From Protea cynaroides (Eukaryota > Streptophyta > Magnoliopsida > Proteales > Proteaceae), in contig CM053271.1 of the NCBI GenBank assembly GCA_028583415.1, positions 86,487,789 through 86,551,788 on the forward strand: DNA of 64,000 nt, read 5' to 3'. The notes below the pieces were generated by a model that worked only from the letters and a program-made list of their open reading frames with translations, searched no databases and was not told where the DNA came from. Shown one piece after another: positions 59,418 to 64,000 of the stretch; position 1 is the stretch's first letter, and the number at the start of each line of letters is the position of its first letter. A program made the translations under genes and the position numbers.

Positions 59418-60365
59418 GGTCACCAGACTCTAGCTCTATCTCTACTCAAGTCTTGTCCACTAACATTGTCGTATCGCCATTACCTTAACAGAACTAATAC
59501 ATCGTAGGACATCAGGGGGGGACGTGACATTGTGGTGTGTCCTGGTCACCAGACCCTAGCTCTATCTCTATGGGTGTATTGAGGGATGCTGGGGTGAGGC
59601 CTTGGATACATTGTTTGACATTAGGATTGATTAGTTGTGAACCCAGTTTGCAAGCCCTCGCCAATAAAGGCTTACGTGTTGGTATGGGCAGCCAGTACAG
59701 CAATGCCATTTTCATTGGGTGTATACTTGTCCATGGTGGGTGCATATGGGACAGCAATGCCGATATTCATTAGGCGGCTCCACACACTCGTGTATAGAGG
59801 TGAGGCGGCCTCCGAACCTTTCTATAGCACATTGCAAACTTATATACCAGACCGCAGTTATGAATTAAATGCATGCATATGTTTGTTGCATTGTTTTGTT
59901 TGCTCACTGAGCCGTGATGTGTGCTCACCCTTTTCGAATTCGAATATTTTTAGTTGATGATGCAGGTATGACTGTGGAAGATTATATGAGTGCTCCCACA
60001 TATGGACATGTTGCGGCGATGGACGCAGAAGATATAGTGGAGACGCATGACTCGTCATGCAAATGCAACTCATGCGTTTTCGATTAGATTTTTATTTGGA
60101 TTATTGAGGAAATGTAATTTGATATTTTATTTACTTATGTCTCAGTCAATGTAAGATAATTGAATATTTTATTTATGATTATCACATTTAGATTCTCAGT
60201 TCATTTATATATTAAGACTTCCGCTATTGTGTATTTACTTTGATTATGATTGTGGAAGTGTATGGTTTAAACAAACGGATACAGCCTATTAGAGATCCTG
60301 GTTGAACCGTTGGTTATTAACGGTTCATCACACCATTCTGAACAGTGCGGAATTGGGGTGTGACA
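59418..60365 (+). repeat. Element C 3' LTR, second part
   Basis: Resumes after the solo LTR and its target copy (59413-59417); matches 47356-48304. It ends GTGTGACA and is followed by atgca (60366-60370). Confidence 0.95.
59917..60087 (+). CDS. Small LTR ORF with CECxxC end (3' LTR copy)
   Basis: Same frame and length as 47857-48027. Differences include M for V after AG and C-K-C for C-E-C (THDSSCKCNSCVFD). Otherwise intact. Confidence 0.5.
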   Translation: MCAHPFRIRIFLVDDAGMTVEDYMSAPTYGHVAAMDAEDIVETHDSSCKCNSCVFD

Positions 60366-60370
60366 ATGCA

Positions 60371-60645
60371 CACATCATCTTTTCTGGACCGTTGGATTGC
60401 AGCTTGTCCACGTGGCTAGCATCCAAGGGGTGCCACACACACATTGTAGCACTTAGCTTGATCCGAAGGCAACCAAATTGTCTCCTGCTAACCTGCCGCC
60501 TGCCAAGGGCGGGATTTCAGTCGGGCCACCTCCCCATGTATTGGTAGGCGGGCCGACTGATCCCCAGCCCCTTGGATCAGTCGCAGGACCCTCTTGCCGT
60601 AGGAGAGGATTTGGATCCGATCCGAAGTGGTCTGTGGTTAGCTCA
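60371..60645. other. Flanking sequence with an inverted repeat
   Basis: No ORF of note. Near-inverted TCAGTCGG (60517-60524) and CCGACTGA (60553-60560) lie around 28 bp. A possible MITE relic; no target duplication identified. Confidence 0.4.
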
Positions 60646-61722
60646 TAAGGGTGTCAATTCTAAAAATCGTACCAAATTACTCGTATCAAATCAAATTGAA
60701 TTAGAATCAATACGATAACAGTAGGAGAAAACAAAATCGAAGCCTATACGGTATGATATCAGTATTATAGACCAAATTGGTTAATACATACCAAATACCA
60801 AAATCATACCAAAACAGTATCAAATATATACTGTTATAAATTTATACTGATTTTTCTTTCTCATACACCAAATTTTGTATGAATGTTATAAATATACCTA
60901 ATAAAACTGAAATTGTACTAAACCAGTGTGGTAATTAAGGGTGTCAACGGGCCGGTCCTGGCCGGTTTCGGTCAGGGCTGAATCGGTGTCGGATTTTATA
61001 AGCCTAGCCCAAAACATGTCCATTAAGAGTTCGAGCTGGGTTGGGCTGCGCTGGACACAATAACTATCAGGCTAATCCGGTATCAGTTTGTTATCGGGTT
61101 GGGCTTATTGAAGTGATTTCGGACTGGTTCGGTCTGGACCGGGTTTATCAAGCTTATCGTGCCTATTTTATGTGTAAGATATATAGCCTATTTTATTATT
61201 TTTATCTATAAAATTAGCATCATTTCTTCTATATGCATGTAATTCAGTAAATTGTAACAATTAACATACTCTTTTCAACTATAGATTCATATAATCTTTC
61301 GGATCAAGAAGTGAACTATAACAGTGTAATATAATCCATCAAAATTTAAAACCATTAAAATTAAGAAACTGGCCCCGGATGGACATTACCGGTGTTCGGG
61401 TTAGGTATTATTGGTTCGGGCTAATTTGGGCTTCTTAACGGGTTGGTCTGGTCTGGTTTCGGTTTGGACTGAAACGGTGTCGGGCTTTACAAGTTGAGAC
61501 CGAAACCTGTCCATTAAGGTTCGGTCCGAGCTGGGTTCGGGTTATATCGGGCCGGCTCGATCCGTGCTACTGGGCCGGGCCCATTTTTGACACCTTTAGT
61601 GGTAATGGTATGAAAAATTGCAATCAAAACCGATATGATAAGGTATTGGTATTCCTATTTTGATTTCTGTATCATACTGGAACCGTATAGGATACCAAAT
61701 ACGGTAACAGTTGACAACCTTA
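60646..61722. mobile_element. Outer hAT-like MITE (split by inner MITE)
   Basis: Terminal inverted repeats TAAGGGTGTCAA (60646) and TTGACAACCTTA (61711-61722), one mismatch. AT-rich, non-coding, 406 bp once the inner element and one target copy are removed. Flanks ttagctca and ttgcctca agree at six of eight bases if the right end is shifted by two, so the target duplication is decayed or uncertain. Confidence 0.65.
60936..61598. mobile_element. Inner hAT-like MITE
   Basis: 663 bp with ends TAAGGGTGTCAA and TTGACACCTTTA (one mismatch) and a perfect 8-bp target duplication gtggtaat at 60928-60935 and 61599-61606. It contains two direct copies, about 85 bp each (near 60965 and 61456), of a GC-rich block with GGTTTCGGT, GGTGTCGG and CTGTCCATTAAG-like text. 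No transposase. The 8-bp duplication and TIR style fit hAT. Confidence 0.88.
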
Positions 61723-61771
61723 AATTGCCTCATGCGACACTCTCTCAGTCCATTATCCATTTTGTGTGGCC

Positions 61772-62008
61772 ATGGAAATCCCTCCCAATTTCACACCCAA
61801 ATCTCGTTCTCTCTCCTTGAGTTTCTATTCCGCTTACAGTTCTTTTCCTCACCTTCTCAACTACTTCCATGGCTACAACCCCCTCCAGGATCACCGCTGG
61901 AGTCCTTGCCATATCTTCTCCACGGCACCCTCAGAAGTTGCCAACGCTGCCGCCGCCGGACTGCCCTATCTTTGCCAGAAAATGCTCCTCCAACCCTTCC
62001 CTGTATAG
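61772..62008 (+). promoter_or_regulatory. Upstream ORF overlapping the PSB33 start
   Basis: ATG 61772 in good context (gccATGGaa) opens 78 codons in another frame, ending 140 bases inside the main ORF. If transcripts include it, the main ATG would need leaky scanning. A start of transcription between 61772 and 61869 would avoid it. Confidence 0.4.
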
Positions 62009-62288
62009 CTTTTGTTGGAATCTGAAAGCCTCTAGGAAGGTTGCATGCAAGGCAACTGAAATTTCAGTGGCCGAAGAGTCTCCGGCTTCAGGGGATAGCG
62101 GCGATGGGAAGAACTGGATTCCGGTGGTGCCACTGGCGGCGCTACCGAAGGGGGAGCGGCGTGTGATTATTCAGGACGGGGAAACGATTCTGCTTCTCTG
62201 GTATAAGGATGACATTTTTGCAATTGAGAACCGGTCGCCGGCCGAAGGAGCTTACAGTGAAGGCTTGCTTAATGCTAAGCTGACCATG
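61869..62288 (+). CDS. PSB33: PSB33-like Rieske-domain plastid protein, exon 1
   Basis: First exon (140 codons, phase 0) of a chloroplast thylakoid protein. ATG 61869 opens MATTPSRITAG, a Ser/Pro/basic transit peptide of about 60 residues. The mature part has WIPVVPLAALPKGERRVIIQ, DGETILLLWYKDDIFAIENR and SPAEGAYSEGLLNAKLTM. I recognise this as the start of the Rieske-like fold of PSB33 (a photosystem II-associated thylakoid protein; LIL8/TEF5 are alternative names). Family members continue with the DGCIVCP segment, expected in exon 2 beyond the window. The donor is ATG|GTATGA. It is the only cellular gene in the window and is intact as far as visible. Confidence 0.88.
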
Positions 62289-63042
62289 GTATGATGGAGA
62301 ATATTGTGCAATTCACTTCCTTCGCATTTTGTTTCTTACAAGTTTTGTGATGGTTAATTGGTTGAGCTAATTTTTCTCAGTTGTTAGTTGATTGCGGTTT
62401 TACTTTAAATCCTTACTTGAGAAGTAAATGAGAATCTGTGGAGATTAGGAAAGAGTAACCCTGTGAGTTGTACCCTCTTTATGGTGTTAGGTTTTTTATT
62501 TTATTGTGGTTTGGAAGGGTGAGGATAAATGAGTTCAGAGTAGGATTTGGTGCTTGTATTTCTTTTTGGACTATTGTTATTCATTTCTTTTTTTTATAGT
62601 TCTAAATCCAGTAAAATGCTTTCATTGAGGTTTTTCTGGTGTTTTTTTTATGTTATTTAGAATTTTCTTTTAGTTGTGGAGTAAATTTTATTTTGATTAC
62701 AAAGCAGTACGCCGGACCCTATCAATGGAAGGAAAGAAATGGATTCTGAATTTATGAATGTTAAAGTTTATCTAATTTTATTGCCTTTCCTTTCCTGATA
62801 TGGATTGGTAATATTGGCACTCAATTAGAATCACTTTATTTGATCAATGGAATTGTTGCTGTTTAGCTTCTGGTTTCCATATCTAAGGTGAGTAAAGAGC
62901 TATTATTATAGTCATAAATCATGCTAATTGGGTTTGACTAAGTTAGCCATATTATTGGTCTGAATGTCTAAATACCTATGGGAGGGTCACAAGAGCTGCT
63001 TCTATTCATTGTAAACTGATTTGTACCAGAATAAGTGAAGTT

Positions 63043-63084
<42 letters not shown>

Positions 63085-64000
63085 AACTAAAATGTTTCTC
63101 ATTTAGACTGGATTTTGATACTGTAATAAAATGCCCCCATGACAGATGCATTAAATTTGACTGAAATTTACTCTGCCACCACAAATTTCATGGAAACCTA
63201 GTTTAAAAAAAAATCTATTGCAGCAAATGGCATTATGATTAAAGTAGGCTGAGGTTTAGAAACTTTTATATGAAGGTCTGCCTTAGGATTTGGTATCCCA
63301 ATCAGTCAATCTTCTTATTGATGCTGAAGATTTGAAGGCCACTATAAAGAGTTTGATGCAAAATCATCCTGAGTAATCCTGTGGTTGATGGAGCAAACAT
63401 GCTGCTGGCAGAGTAATAGAGCACATGGTTTTTTGGTGGGAATATTTTAATGAACACTTCTACTGCCTTGCTAAGATTTTCAGTAAGAGGATTTGCTCAT
63501 TTCTGATCAGTAATAGCAGGACTGAACTATTAAAATCTTATATCTTTTAAGAGCACTTACTATGTTCTTGGTGTATATCTTCTTGACTTTGCATTGTGTT
63601 CTTTAGGAACTGGAGTGGATACTTTTCATGATTAAATGGCTCAGATCATATGGGTTTGGGGCTGGTTTTGGATTCTAGAAACTTTAACTGATCAATAGGT
63701 ACATGCCATTATTCTTTTTGTCCTGAGGTATTTTCGTGTTGGTCTAAGATCTTGTGCTCCAGCCTTGTAAAGCATTGAGGATTCCATTGTGCCTGGCTTT
63801 GGAGATTTTTTTGTCGTTACCATGTTGGTCTTTACTAATTGTCGAAAGAAGCATTAGCCATTGACTCAGCATTATCTGATGGGATGGGTAGGGTATCCTG
63901 ACATGGTGAAACCTCCATCCCCGGCCTCAACCAAAAAGAAGAGTAAGAGGAAGAAAAAGAAATTATATTTCAGTAGATTGGATGCATATGATCATGGACA
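62289..64000 (+). other. PSB33 intron 1 (incomplete)
   Basis: Starts GTATGATGG; T-rich on the plus strand, stop-rich in all sense frames, with a run of 34 T at 63045-63078. I found no segment coding for the CIVCP part of the Rieske fold, so the acceptor lies beyond 64000. At least 1.7 kb long. Confidence 0.7.
63045..63078. repeat. Poly-T run in intron
   Basis: 34 consecutive T; length may be unreliable in the assembly. Confidence 0.9.

Noticed and set aside
63940..64000. Second exon of PSB33 after the AG near 63973
   Set aside because: No frame reads the CIVCP segment expected next in this family; the AG is taken as intronic.

Overview
This is nuclear DNA of a flowering plant with a large, retrotransposon-rich genome. 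The evidence is long LTR retrotransposons of three plant Ty3/gypsy lineages (chromovirus/Tekay-like, Athila, Tat-like), hAT-type MITEs, GT-AG splice signals, and the first exon of a plastid gene that I recognise as PSB33 at the right edge. I cannot name the species. About 94 percent of the window is transposon sequence, much of it nested. I saw no tRNA, rRNA, CRISPR or other cellular gene.

Layout: (1) 1-31895 holds the 5' end of an old minus-strand chromovirus (element A). Its LTR (1142 to 31597, with a duplicated tip to 31895) was opened twice: by an Athila element (1821-10563, gag-pro-pol, target duplication ccct[a/g]) and by a 19.4-kb non-coding LTR element (11606-30995, target duplication gatga). 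The latter has 5.3-kb LTRs, a Tat/Ogre-style primer site, lies on the minus strand, and fits the LARD definition. (2) 32063-41467 is a decayed plus-strand chromovirus (element B), head-to-head with A. Its 5' LTR is interrupted by a 4.9-kb solo LTR related to the LARD (34246-39119, duplication ataag). RT to integrase remnants follow. (3) 41468-46093 is old debris: a divergent chromovirus LTR and a Tat pol fragment. (4) 46099-60365 is a complete chromovirus (element C, duplication atgca) whose 3' LTR is broken by a solo LTR of a related family (56859-59412, duplication atcct). (5) 60371-64000 is flanking DNA, a hAT-like MITE nested in another (60646-61722), then the PSB33 start 147 bp further on and its first intron.

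Element C keeps the logic of a chromovirus: LTR promoter, Met-tRNA primer site, leader, gag with a zinc knuckle, protease, RT, RNase H, integrase with a chromodomain-like tail, and a polypurine tract. It has three unusual additions. An antisense ORF of 365 codons lies between the primer site and gag, and its upstream flank carries the same GGGTCG/CGACCC motif cluster as the LTR promoter. A 71-bp GT-AG segment sits exactly between gag and protease, and its removal restores one frame. A short ORF inside the LTR ends in a CECxxC motif and recurs in LTRs of three otherwise different families. Seven nonsense codons in gag-pol are all C-to-T type, five of them TAG at CAG, as expected from methylation-driven decay.

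Limits: all alignments were by eye, identities were not computed, and family names rest on remembered motifs. Order of insertion is inferred from nesting only.
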